From Mycoplasma crocodyli MP145 (GTDB lineage Bacteria; Bacillota_I; Bacilli_A; Mycoplasmatales; Metamycoplasmataceae): a DNA stretch of 64,000 nt. The translations under genes were made by a program, and so were the position numbers. Shown here piece by piece: positions 18,492-29,836 of this stretch. The notes beneath the pieces were generated by a model. That model saw only the letters and a list, made by a program, of their open reading frames with translations. It was not told where the DNA came from and made no database searches. Position 1 is the first letter of the stretch. The number at the start of each line of letters is the position of its first letter. The stretch lies in contig NC_014014.1 of assembly GCF_000025845.1 (NCBI RefSeq), positions 124,001-188,000 on the forward strand, in the 5' to 3' direction.

Positions 18492-20543
18492 TTATCCTTC
18501 AATTTTAATTTTTGTTAAGATCTCTGGTTTGTTATAGTAACTTAATTCATGTGCAAATGGTGTGTTTGTTTTACCTTCAGCAAAGTTTGTTGAATCGGTT
18601 GAATACTTGAAATGATTAATCATAACTTCAAGTAAATCACCACCTTCATAATCAGTTGTTGCTTTCTTATTTTCCATGAAGTTTAACATTTTATATCCGT
18701 CTCCACCAGCTAAAATAAAGTCATTTGTAACAATTGTATATGTTTCTGTTTTATTTATTTCTTTATCATGTATTTTAATTGTGGATTCATCAGCTTCGTA
18801 TGTGTAAACTTTTTTACCATCTTTGATGGTTTCTGTTTTCTTAATTGTAAATGAAACGTTTTGTGAAAATTGTGGATATGCACCAGATTTAACCTTTGAA
18901 GCACCATGTTTAATAGCATCGATTAATGTTTGACCATCTACTCTTACTGCTGCAATACGGTTTCCAAATGGCAATACTCCAAGAACATCACCTCTTTTTA
19001 CATCACCTACTGGTAAATCAGCACGAAGTCCTCCACCATTCATTAATCCAATCATTTTATCTTCTGAATAGTATTTATCAAAATCCTTTGTATCTTTTTT
19101 AGCCTTAGCTAATTCATCAGCAATAGCATTTGCTGCTAAAACTCCTAAGTTTGTTTGTTCAACTCTTCCTCTTCAGAACTCTATACCATCTACTTTTATA
19201 TTTTCAATATGTTTAAAGTGAACTGTGTTTTTGAATGCTAAAACATTATTAACTTCACCAAATTTTTTAGTTAAAGCAGCGATTAGTTCATCAACTTTTT
19301 TGTTTTCTTTTCCATGTGAAGCGATTTCAACTTCGTTAATATCTCTTTGTACTTGACCAAGATTTTCAACTATTTTTCCTGTTTTTTTATCAACTAATAA
19401 GTCTATTTCACTTAGATATTTTGTATAACATTCAGTTTGTGTTAATCATGATTCTTTATTTTTTTCTAAATCAACTTTTGTGTGCGAGTGTCCATCGATT
19501 GTTAAATCAACTCCTGTTGCGTTATCTGCAAAGTATCTTGAATCTCATTCAACTTGATTTCTTCCTACTCCAAGGTGCGTTAAAGCAATAATGAAATTAA
19601 TTTTTTCTTTATTTTCAATTTCTGTAACAATTTCTTTTGCAGCTGTAACTGGATCTTTAAAAATTACGTCCTTAGAATTTCTTGGGTGAGATGTAATTGT
19701 TGTATCAGGTGTTGTTATACCGATTAAAGCAACTTTAAATCCGTTTGCTAATGTAACAACTTTATATGGTGTAAAAGGTCTTGTACCTTTAACTCCTTCT
19801 GGCATTGTGTCTTTATAAACAACGTTAGCTGATAAGAAAGGCATCTTGTCTTTTGTTTGTTTATCAATATTTATCATATGTTCAAGCCCAAAATCGAATT
19901 CGTGGTTACCAATGGCAATAGCGTCATAATTCATTTCTTTAGCAACAAGACTAATTGTTACTCCTTTGTCTGAATCGTTCATTGGAAGTCCTTGAATTAA
20001 ATCACCTGCCGAAAGAAGTAAACTGTGTTCTACATTTTGCATGAATTTTGCTAATGTATCCATACCAGAAAAGTTATTATATTTTCCATCATCGAATACT
20101 AAACGACCGTGTTCATCATTTGTGTTAAAAATTTTAATTGTTTGTGTATCGCTTTTAGCTTCTAGTTTATTTACCTTAACTAAAGCTTTATTAATTTCTT
20201 CTCTTAAAGGTGCGACAATTTTTGACTTTTCAGCAACAAATTGTTTTCTTTCTTTTTGGAGTGCTTCTTTTTTTGTTTTATCTTTTTCTTTATCAATAGC
20301 TTTTTTCTTAGCAGCTAATTCTTTAGAAAACGTTAATAATTGAGCATTGTAATTTCCCATAGCATCTTTAAATTCAACTCTTGCAGCATCTAAGGCTTTC
20401 TTTTCTTCTGCTGTCATTTCATTTGTAGAAGGAGTTACAGGTTTAACTGGTTTATTTTTATCATCACAAGCTGCACTAATTGTAGCTGGTAATATAACAA
20501 GAGGAGCTATAGCTCCTACAAGCATAAGTTTTTTAATTTTCAT
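18492..20543 (-). CDS. 5'-nucleotidase / cyclic phosphodiesterase-type lipoprotein
   Basis: Surface-anchored UshA-like enzyme expected to hydrolyse nucleotides outside the cell, feeding nucleoside uptake in an organism without de novo synthesis. It has 683 residues. A signal peptide with lipobox ISAAC (Cys26) is followed by a Lys/Glu-rich coiled-coil-like region (residues about 44-128). The metallophosphoesterase domain has FNTNDEHGR (about 139-147), LSAGDLIQG (178-186), IGNHEFDFG (211-219), ALTHLGVG and TIDGHSHT. The C-terminal nucleotidase domain has MNGGGLRADLPVG, GVLPFGNRI and LAGGDGYKM. The frame runs through several TGA Trp codons. The ATG has TTTAGGAG upstream. Substrate preference cannot be told from sequence. 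Confidence 0.93.
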
Positions 20544-20630
20544 TTTTTTCTCCTAAATATAGAATTAATTAAATAATTCTTAATAATTATACAAACTTTT
20601 TCAAGACGTATCCTAATAAACTTTAATTGA

Positions 20631-20759
20631 AGAAAAAAAAGCACAATGTGCTTTAAAATATTTCCACAAAAATAATTTTATATTATTGATATGAAGGTGA
20701 ACGATATGTTCCAAGAGCAATTACTCGCAGAGAGTAATAACCATTCAATCGAATGCATT
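20631..20759 (-). ncRNA. Candidate small RNA with own promoter and terminator
   Basis: No gene explains this stretch, yet on the minus strand it has the anatomy of a small transcription unit. A near-consensus promoter lies upstream (next entry). A predicted transcript of about 130 nt contains hairpins CATTC-GATT-GAATG (20755-20742), ATTACTC-TCTGC-GAGTAAT (20738-20720) and GAAC-ATATC-GTTC (20711-20699). It ends in AAAGCAC-ATT-GTGC followed by TTTTTTTTC (20654-20631), a good rho-independent terminator. It does not show the motifs of SRP RNA, tmRNA, RNase P RNA or 5S rRNA. A 32-codon ORF on the opposite strand has no ribosome-binding site. Confidence 0.55.
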
Positions 20760-20765
20760 AATGAT

Positions 20766-20793
20766 ATAATACCACAATTTTGATAATAGTCAA
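20766..20793 (-). promoter_or_regulatory. Promoter of the candidate small RNA
   Basis: On the minus strand TTGACT (20793-20788), a 16-nt spacer and TATTAT (20771-20766). The match to -35 is five of six, and to -10 five of six. The inferred start is near 20759. Confidence 0.55.
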
Positions 20794-21081
20794 TGTTTTT
20801 TTAAAAATAATTTGTTCGGTAATAAATTGAATTGTTAAACAGTATCAAAATTAACAATGATTGACTATATTTATTAGCCTACCACAAAGGTAATTAAGAA
20901 AATAAGGGGCAATTTATTTTGTTGAAATAATGACTTAAATACATAAATATAATTTATGAAATAAGTTCATTTTCATGCTTAAACAATTTTCTTGTAGCAT
21001 GATGACAATGCTATAAGTTTTAATTATGTTTAATATACGAATCCACCACTAATGAAGTGTGTTATTTTTATAATTTATTTT
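20794..21081. other. Non-coding stretch with several inverted repeats
   Basis: No intact gene. Visible dyads: ATTGTTAA (20831-20838) with TTAACAAT (20851-20858); a second TTGACT box on the plus strand at 20859-20864, pointing away from the small RNA promoter; CATAAAT-ATA-ATTTATG (20942-20958), nested in ACTTA and TAAGT; and TCATGCT (20973-20979) with AGCATGA (20996-21002). It may hold regulatory sequence or gene debris; function is not clear. Confidence 0.4.
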
Positions 21082-21383
21082 TTAATTCACCATAAATTTT
21101 GAAAAATATTTAGTTTCATATTTTTGATTATTCAATGATAAATTTTCATAGTCAAATACTAGTGCAAAATAGAGACTATTATTTTTCTTTTTTGAATTTT
21201 TAAGTTGATTTAATTTTAAAATATGATTTTTTCTTGCTCAAAATCATAATCTAATATGTATGAGTTATTTTTGTTTAATGGTTTTTCTATTTTTTTATCA
21301 TCATCAAAAATATTTGCATTTGTAGAATTTACTATGCTCAAAGCATTCAAGCCTTTGTTTAGTATGTTTATTAATTTAAACAT
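21082..21383 (-). pseudogene. Small broken ORF, product unknown
   Basis: On the minus strand an ATG at 21383 with AAGGGGTG before it encodes 55 residues (MFKLINILNKGLNALSIVNS, then IFDDDKK and ILDYDFEQEKIIF) to a TAA at 21216. The adjacent frame continues at once with KLNQLKNSKKKNNSLYFALV and ends at 21082, giving about 97 residues in total. The joint is a T4A4 run, so a single-base indel is likely. It could also be an intact 55-residue protein followed by chance coding. I do not recognise the family. Confidence 0.35.
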
Positions 21384-21499
21384 TCACCCCTTTTATTATT
21401 TTATGTAACATAAAAAATAATCTAATTGCTTTAATTTTAATTAAGTATAAATTTGTAATCTTTTTTAAAGAAAACATTATACAAATATTAACAATAAAG

Positions 21500-21522
21500 T
21501 ATAATTACAAAAGTTATTGGAG
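21500..21522 (+). promoter_or_regulatory. Promoter -10 and RBS upstream of secG
   Basis: TATAAT at 21500-21505 and TTGGAG at 21517-21522, five bases before the secG ATG. Likely the promoter for secG and the genes behind it. Confidence 0.5.
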
Positions 21523-21526
21523 TAAT

Positions 21527-21757
21527 ATGTTAGCACTAGTTATAGCAATGTTAATGGTATCGGTAATTATAATTATCGTTTCTTTTATTATGTCTCCAGA
21601 TTCAAATGGATTTTCAGGAGCGCTTGTTGGATCGGGTGATCTTGATTTATTTAAAACTTCTAAAGAAAGGGGAGTTAAAAAAATTCTTAAATATACAATG
21701 TTTAGTTTAGGCTTAGTTCTTTTAATAGCTGCCCTTGTTTTAAGAATATTTATTTAA
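21527..21757 (+). CDS. secG: Preprotein translocase subunit SecG
   Basis: SecG, the small auxiliary subunit of the Sec translocon, 76 residues with two membrane helices (LALVIAMLMVSVIIIIVSFI and YTMFSLGLVLLIAALVLRIF). Between them is the conserved loop GFSGALVGSGDLDLFKTSKE, a good match to the SecG pattern. It is followed 9 nt later by rnr, the standard secG-rnr pair of Firmicutes. Confidence 0.9.
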   Translation: MLALVIAMLMVSVIIIIVSFIMSPDSNGFSGALVGSGDLDLFKTSKERGVKKILKYTMFSLGLVLLIAALVLRIFI

Positions 21758-21766
21758 CAACAAACA

Positions 21767-23992
21767 ATGAATATTAAAGAAGAATTATTAAAATATTTAC
21801 AATCATCTAATGAAGTTAGGTCATTTTTAAGTATTGCAAAAGGTTTAAATATAAAGCCAAACAAGAATAAGGAGTTGACAAAAGTGTTGCAGGAATGCCA
21901 ACAAAACTTTTTAATTTTTAAGAATGAAAAAGATGAATATTTTGCTCCTGTTTTTAAGGAAGAAATTGAAGGTAATATTTCAATATCAAACAATGGAAAA
22001 TTTGCTTTTGTTGACTACAACATTAATGAAGAATTAAATACAAAAAATTCGGTTTTTATAATAAAAAATAATTTCAATGGAGCTATACACAATGATTTAG
22101 TAGTTGTTAAAATTTTCGAAGATATCACAAGAAATAAAGAACAAAGACTTTTTGGAGTAGTTTCAAAAATTAAACAAAGAATGACAAATCAATTGATAGG
22201 ATTTGTAAAACAAAAAGGTATTTATGTTGATTTTGAACCGATTGATAAAAAATTTAAATTTAATAAATACAAAATTGTAGGAATGAAACAACAAGCTAAT
22301 TTAAATGATTTAGTAACCGTTAAAATAGAAGAAATTACAAAAAGTTTCATACTTGTTTCTATTGAAAAAGTAATAACAAATGATGCAGATACAAAATTAT
22401 TCATAAAAGCTTATCTTGAAGGAGTTAATGTTCCTAAAATATTTCCTGATTCTCTCGAAAGTGAAGTTTCTTTAATCCCGCAAAATATTGATAATGAAAA
22501 CAAGGAAAATCGAGAAGATTTTACCAATGACTTAATTGTTACAATAGACGGTGATGATACAAAAGACTTTGACGATGCTATAAATGTAGTTAAGTTAGAT
22601 AACGGCAATTATTTACTTTCTGTTCATATTGCTGATGTTTCATACTATGTAAGAGAAGGTTCAAAAATTAATGAAGAAGCACTTAAAAGAGGAACAAGTA
22701 TTTATCTTGCTGATAAAGTAATTCCAATGCTACCTGAAGCTTTGTCAAATGGAATATGTTCATTAAACCCTAATGAAAAAAGATTTGTACTTAGTTGCAT
22801 AATGGAAATAGATAACTCAGGTAAAACTGTTAAAACTGTAATAAAACAAGGAATTATCGATAGTAAATATAGACTTACATATAAGCAGGTTAATGACTTT
22901 TACGACACACAAGTTATAAAAAATGAATGATTTAGTTCTAATCCAAATCTCAATTCAAAAGAATTTGGTGTAGATAATTTATCGAAAATGCTAAATGAAG
23001 CAAAAGAACTTAGTTTAATTCTTCATAAATTTAAAGTAAATGAAGGGTATATTGATTTTGAAATACAAGAACCAAAAATTTTATTCAATGAAGACGGGTC
23101 GGTTAAAGATATAACATTTTATCCAAGAGGTTTTTCTGAAGAATTAATTGAAGATTTTATGGTTAGAGCAAATGAAGAAGTTGCAAAGTATTTAAGTGGG
23201 CATCATTTTCCTGCGATGTATAGAGTTCATGAAAAACCAGATGAAGAAAGATTGTTATCTTTTAGAAATGTACTTAGTACATTAGGAGTAAAGGTAGTTC
23301 TTCCAATAGGTCAAATAACTCCTTTAATTTATTCGGGTATAATAGAAAAAATTAAAGAACAAAGAAATGATGAATTTATAAAAATGCTATTTTTAAGAAC
23401 TATGCAAAAAGCTGTTTATTCAGGAGACAATTTAGGACACTTTGGTTTAGCTTCTCAATGTTATTGTCATTTTACAAGCCCTATTAGAAGATATCCTGAT
23501 TTAGTAATTCATAGAATTTTAAGAGAACTTGTTCTTAATAAAGATATATCAAAAAAAGAAGAATTAACTAATCTAGTCTTTTCGGTTTCTAAGGCTAATT
23601 CAGCTAGTGAACAAGGAGCGGTAGAAATAGAAAGAAAAGTTAATGATTTACTTTTTTCTGAATATTATAAAAATAAAATTGGAACTGTTTTAAAAGGTCA
23701 AATTGTTAGTGTTGTTAAGTTTGGTTTCTTTGTTGAATTTGAAAATAAAACAAATGCACTTGTTCATAAAAGTGTTCTTCAAGATGATACACTTGAGCCT
23801 AATGATACTATGACGCAACTAAAAGGAAAAAATGATACTTACACAATAGGATCATATATTGATGTTGTTGTTGCTGCTGTAGATCTTGTAGATGGTAAAG
23901 TAGATTGTGTTCCTCAAAAGTTTTATCAAGATTTCTTGAATCAAAAAATCAATAGAAGAGCAGTTGAAGATAAACACTTCAGAAAGAATTAA
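21767..23992 (+). CDS. rnr: Ribonuclease R
   Basis: 3'-5' exoribonuclease of the RNB family; in mycoplasmas it is the main exonuclease for mRNA and rRNA processing. It has 741 residues. An N-terminal winged-helix/cold-shock part is followed by the RNB catalytic domain starting at VTIDGDDTKDFDDAINV, with the acidic cluster that binds Mg, and later HFTSPIRRYPDLVIHRIL. The C-terminal S1 domain is GTVLKGQIVSVVKFGFFVEF. Trp at 22928-22930 is TGA. The following gene starts 2 nt after the stop. Confidence 0.96.
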
Positions 23993-23993
23993 A

Positions 23994-26310
<2,317 letters not shown>

Positions 26311-26402
26311 ACAAAAACAAATATAGTATTAGCAATAAAAATAATTTTTTATTTGGTAATATTATATAGGCGCAAATACAAAGGTATAAAAGGAGGCATA
26401 GG

Positions 26403-26687
26403 ATGATATTTTCAAGAGCAATTAAATTTGAATTAAATCCAGAAAAAATGAAGGGCTTTGTCGACTACCTTTACATTTTTGTAAAGAAAACAAGATTAGA
26501 AACACAAAACTTATCATTTGAATATGGATTAAATAGCGAATCAGAAGTTGTGCTAGTTGAAAGATGAAGTTCAGAAAAAGATTACAAAGCTTTTAACAAA
26601 AAAGAAGAAGTAAAAAAAGAATTAAGTACATTAGAAAAAATGGCTTATAAAACAACTGAATTATATGCTTTCGACACAATAAAATAG
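26403..26687 (+). CDS. Small ABM-domain (monooxygenase-like) protein
   Basis: A 94-residue protein resembling the antibiotic-biosynthesis-monooxygenase ferredoxin-like fold. The indicative part is VVLVERWSSEKDYKAFNKKE, matching the typical E-x-W-x(3,5)-A/Y pattern of this family. The start ATG at 26403 has GGAGGC (26392-26397) before it. Members range from quinol monooxygenases to proteins of unknown role, so function is open. It is followed by a terminator and msrB. A role in oxidative metabolism fits that neighbour but is speculative. Confidence 0.65.
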
Positions 26688-26694
26688 TAATAAT

Positions 26695-26732
26695 AAACGC
26701 TTAATTAATCAATTTGATTAAAGCGTTTTTTT
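26695..26732 (+). terminator. Terminator between the ABM protein and msrB
   Basis: AAACGC and GCGTTT close an imperfect stem (CTTAATTAATC with GATTAAAG) followed by TTTTTTT. Confidence 0.75.
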
Positions 26733-26752
26733 ATTCTTTGAAAGGGGAAAAA

Positions 26753-27184
26753 ATGAAAAAAACAAAAGAAGAATTAAAAACAATTTTAACTCCATTACAA
26801 TATAGAGTTACACAAGAAAACGGTACTGAAAAACCGTTTGATAACAAATATGATGAACATTTTGAAAAAGGTATATATGTAGATATAGTTGATGGAAGTG
26901 TATTATTTTCGTCTGTTGATAAATATAATTCAGGATGTGGATGACCAGCATTTTCTAAACCGGTTGATAGTTTAAAAGAAGTAAGTGATTATAGCCACGG
27001 TCTAAACAGAGTTGAGGTTAGATCGAAAAATGCAGATAGCCATTTAGGGCATGTTTTTACAGATGGTCCAAAAGACAAGGGTGGGCTAAGATATTGTATT
27101 AATTCAGCCTCATTAAAATTTATACCATTTGATAAAATGGAAGAAGAAGGTTACAAAAAATATAAAAACTTATTTAAAAAATAA
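26753..27184 (+). CDS. msrB: Peptide methionine-R-sulfoxide reductase
   Basis: Repairs R-methionine sulfoxide. It has 143 residues from the ATG at 26753, preceded by AAAGGGG. Motifs: [51 protein letters not shown] and [12 protein letters not shown], in which the Cys is the catalytic residue. The two CxxC zinc pairs of many MsrB are absent, so this is the zinc-free form. MsrA is not in this window. Trp is encoded by TGA in the GCGWP motif. Confidence 0.95.
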
Positions 27185-27240
27185 GTTTTTTTCTTATTGA
27201 TTTAATTTAGTAAAATATAAGAATATTTAAGGAGCAAATC

Positions 27241-28080
27241 ATGTTTTATTTATTAAATAAGAAAAAGGGAATTAGTTCAAGAAAAGCAATAGATGATTTT
27301 TCAAGATTAATTAAAATAAAAAAAATGGGTCACAGTGGAACGCTTGATCCGTTAGCTACAGGTTTGCTCTTGGTAGCCACAAATGAAGATACAAAACTAT
27401 TACAATATATTACATTTAAAAACAAAAAGTACTATGTGCAAGGTAAATTTGGAATTTCTACTGATACTTATGATATTGAAGGAACGATAACTAAAGAATC
27501 AAATATTATGGTTTCTGAACAAGTTTTTAAATATGAGTTATCCAAACTCGCAAAATTAAAAATTCAAATGCCTCCTGCTTATTCAGCCAAAAAAATTAAT
27601 GGTGTTAGGGCATATGAATTAGCTAGAAAGAACCAAGAAAAAATAGATTTAAAAGAACAAAAAGTAGATGTTTATAATTATAAAATAAAATACTTTGATT
27701 ATGAAAAACAAACATTTGGAATTGAGTTTGATGTAAGTGAAGGAACATACATAAGATCATTGATTCATGATTTAGGTATTTCTACAAAAGCTTATGCAAT
27801 AATGACGGATTTAGATAGAATAGGAATTGGAAATTTAGATATTTCAATGCTGAACAGTAAAGATTATTGTTCTGTAGAAACTGATTTGATCATTAATCTA
27901 AATAAATTGAAATATAGCGAATCTCAAAGAAGGTTATTGGTTAATGGTGCCGGTTTTGAAGTAAAAGGCTTTGATAATGAAACCATTTTATTAATTAATA
28001 ATGAAAACAAAACAAGCGGAATAGCACAAATAGAAAAAGGAATTTTGAAAGTTAAAAAAATATTCCCTGAAAGGATTTAA
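27241..28080 (+). CDS. truB: tRNA pseudouridine-55 synthase
   Basis: Makes pseudouridine 55 in the T-loop of tRNAs; 279 residues. The catalytic motif GHSGTLDPLATGLLLVATNE is at residues 33-52, with Asp39 as the predicted nucleophile. MPPAYSAKKINGVRAYELAR and EGTYIRSLIHDLG are the other family blocks. It has an AAGGAGC site (27230-27236), and is followed 2 nt later by the HAD gene. In many Firmicutes truB precedes ribF, and here a HAD gene lies between them. Confidence 0.96.
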   Translation: MFYLLNKKKGISSRKAIDDFSRLIKIKKMGHSGTLDPLATGLLLVATNEDTKLLQYITFKNKKYYVQGKFGISTDTYDIEGTITKESNIMVSEQVFKYELSKLAKLKIQMPPAYSAKKINGVRAYELARKNQEKIDLKEQKVDVYNYKIKYFDYEKQTFGIEFDVSEGTYIRSLIHDLGISTKAYAIMTDLDRIGIGNLDISMLNSKDYCSVETDLIINLNKLKYSESQRRLLVNGAGFEVKGFDNETILLINNENKTSGIAQIEKGILKVKKIFPERI

Positions 28081-28082
28081 AA

Positions 28083-28898
28083 ATGAGAAATTTAAAAAAG
28101 AGAATAAAAATTGCTGCATTTGATATTGATGGAACCATTTTACCATATGGTAATAGAGTTTTTTCTAAAACGACAAGACATATGTTTAAGGAACTTGCTA
28201 AAAATAATGTTATAAGTGTTTTAGCAACAGCAAGAGAGTTTGCAACCATTGGAGATTTTCTTGAACAACTTGAAGGTGTCGACTATTTTATAGGTGGAAA
28301 CGGTGCTTTTATATATGATGTAAAAAATAAAAAATATATATATGAAGTGTCTCTTAATAAGAATGAAATCCAAGATGTTTATTATAAGTTTCAAAATAGA
28401 TTAGGTGGCTTCAGTATAGTCGACCAAGACAAGGTTTTTAAAGATAAAAACCTAAGCCTTGAGACATGATTTATAAGACCGAATGCACATAATTATTATG
28501 ATCTGGATTTTTCCAAAATTGGTAACAAACATCTCCATATTGCTTGTGTAGCAACTGAAGAGTCTAAAGAATTAACAAAAGATTTAATGAATTATATTGT
28601 TTCTAAAAAATATGATCTTGAAGTAAATTCTGTGTGATCTCACGGTTTATTTATTGGAAAAACTGGTGTAACAAAAAGTCATACTTTAGAAATTTTAACT
28701 AAGATGTTAGGAATGTCTCAAAACAATTTAATAGCTTTTGGAGACAGTTCAAATGATTATGAAATGTTAAGAGATGCTTATTATGGTGTTGCTATGGAAA
28801 AGGCAGGATGAAAATTAAAAAGTGTTGCAAAAGATGTTGCAATAGATTGTGATTTTGATGGTGCTTACCATAAATTAAAGGAATTAAATGTTATTTAA
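28083..28898 (+). CDS. HAD-superfamily (Cof-like) phosphatase
   Basis: Haloacid-dehalogenase hydrolase of the Cof/YidA subgroup, 271 residues. Motif I is FDIDGTILPYG (nucleophile Asp), motif II region TARE, and motif IV GDSSNDYEMLRDA. These enzymes dephosphorylate small phosphometabolites such as sugar phosphates or FMN; the neighbouring ribF makes a flavin substrate conceivable, but this is only context. It overlaps ribF by 11 nt and passes several TGA Trp codons. Confidence 0.88.
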
Positions 28899-29748
28899 AA
28901 ATGACAATGATTTTTTAGTTTATGATTTAGATTCGTATATAAACAAGGTAAATACAGTTTTTGTTCTTGGTTCTTTTGAATCGCTTCACTTAGGTCATTA
29001 TGAATTATTTAAACATACCTTCAATAATTATCCAAACCATAATAAGGTTATTGTTTTTTTTAACAACGATTCTAATATGGCTAAATTTAACAATGAGTTT
29101 TTCAGTGATCAAAAAACACGATTAAACCAAATTTCACAAATAGGATTTGATGCTGGGATAGCGCTTGATTTTACTAAAGTTAAACAATTTAGTGCACAGG
29201 AATTTATTGAAAAAATTGCACAAGGTCAAAAAAGTATTTTTATAGCTGGTGAAGATTTTAAATTCGGTCATAATGCTTTGTCAACGGTAGATTTGATCAA
29301 CACTTTTAATAACAATTATAAATCAATTTCAATTCCTGTTTTTAAGATTAATAATTCGAAATTATCAACTTCTAAACTAAAAGATCACATTGAATTTGGT
29401 GATATAGCAATATTAAATAGTTATTTACTTTTTGACTATTCTATTAACACAAATCTTAAACATAATTTAGAACTAGAAATATGTCAAAACATAAAAAAAC
29501 TTCATAGCGGAATATATGCAGTTAGAGTAGATTTTAATAATTTTTCTTATTTTGGTATTTTACATGTTTCATTAGAAAAAGTTTATAAACTAGAATTTAT
29601 AGATTTTAAATATACGAATATTGAACCTATTGAAATTGAAGTTTCTCTAAAAAAATTAATTAGAATAATTGTTAAAAAAGACAATGATTTAATTTTAGAA
29701 AATGATTTGATTATTGCTAAAACATTTTTTATAAATGATGCTAAATAA
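28888..29748 (+). CDS. ribF: RibF-like FMN adenylyltransferase (riboflavin kinase half degenerate)
   Basis: FAD synthesis protein, 286 residues. The N-terminal nucleotidyltransferase domain has FVLGSFESLHLGHYELFKHT, a variant of the GxFDGxHxGH motif, and GEDFKFGHNALSTVDL, close to the usual G-DF-FG pattern. The C-terminal half aligns only loosely with riboflavin kinase: LHSGIYAVRVDF and FGILHVS stand where GVYAV and G-x-NIG normally occur, so the kinase motif appears lost. It may be adenylyltransferase only. The gene end overlaps its terminator. Confidence 0.75.
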   Translation: MLFKNDNDFLVYDLDSYINKVNTVFVLGSFESLHLGHYELFKHTFNNYPNHNKVIVFFNNDSNMAKFNNEFFSDQKTRLNQISQIGFDAGIALDFTKVKQFSAQEFIEKIAQGQKSIFIAGEDFKFGHNALSTVDLINTFNNNYKSISIPVFKINNSKLSTSKLKDHIEFGDIAILNSYLLFDYSINTNLKHNLELEICQNIKKLHSGIYAVRVDFNNFSYFGILHVSLEKVYKLEFIDFKYTNIEPIEIEVSLKKLIRIIVKKDNDLILENDLIIAKTFFINDAK

Positions 29749-29769
29749 TAGGCATCATTTTAATTTTTA
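29733..29769 (+). terminator. Terminator overlapping the ribF end
   Basis: AAATGATGC (inside the last codons) pairs with GCATCATTT, followed by TAATTTTT. Confidence 0.75.
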
Positions 29770-29836
29770 CATACAAAATATAAACGATATTTTTTTTCAA
29801 TTTTAATATAATTATTATGAAAACAAAGAGGTAAAA

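Noticed and set aside
20041-20343. Plus-strand ORF of 100 codons opposite the 5'-nucleotidase
   Set aside because: Shadow of the Lys/Glu-rich coiled-coil region of the minus-strand gene.
20691-20790. A 32-codon plus-strand ORF beginning MKVNDMFQEQLLAES
   Set aside because: No ribosome-binding site, no homologue recognised, and it overlaps the promoter-hairpin-terminator structure on the other strand, which explains the bases better.
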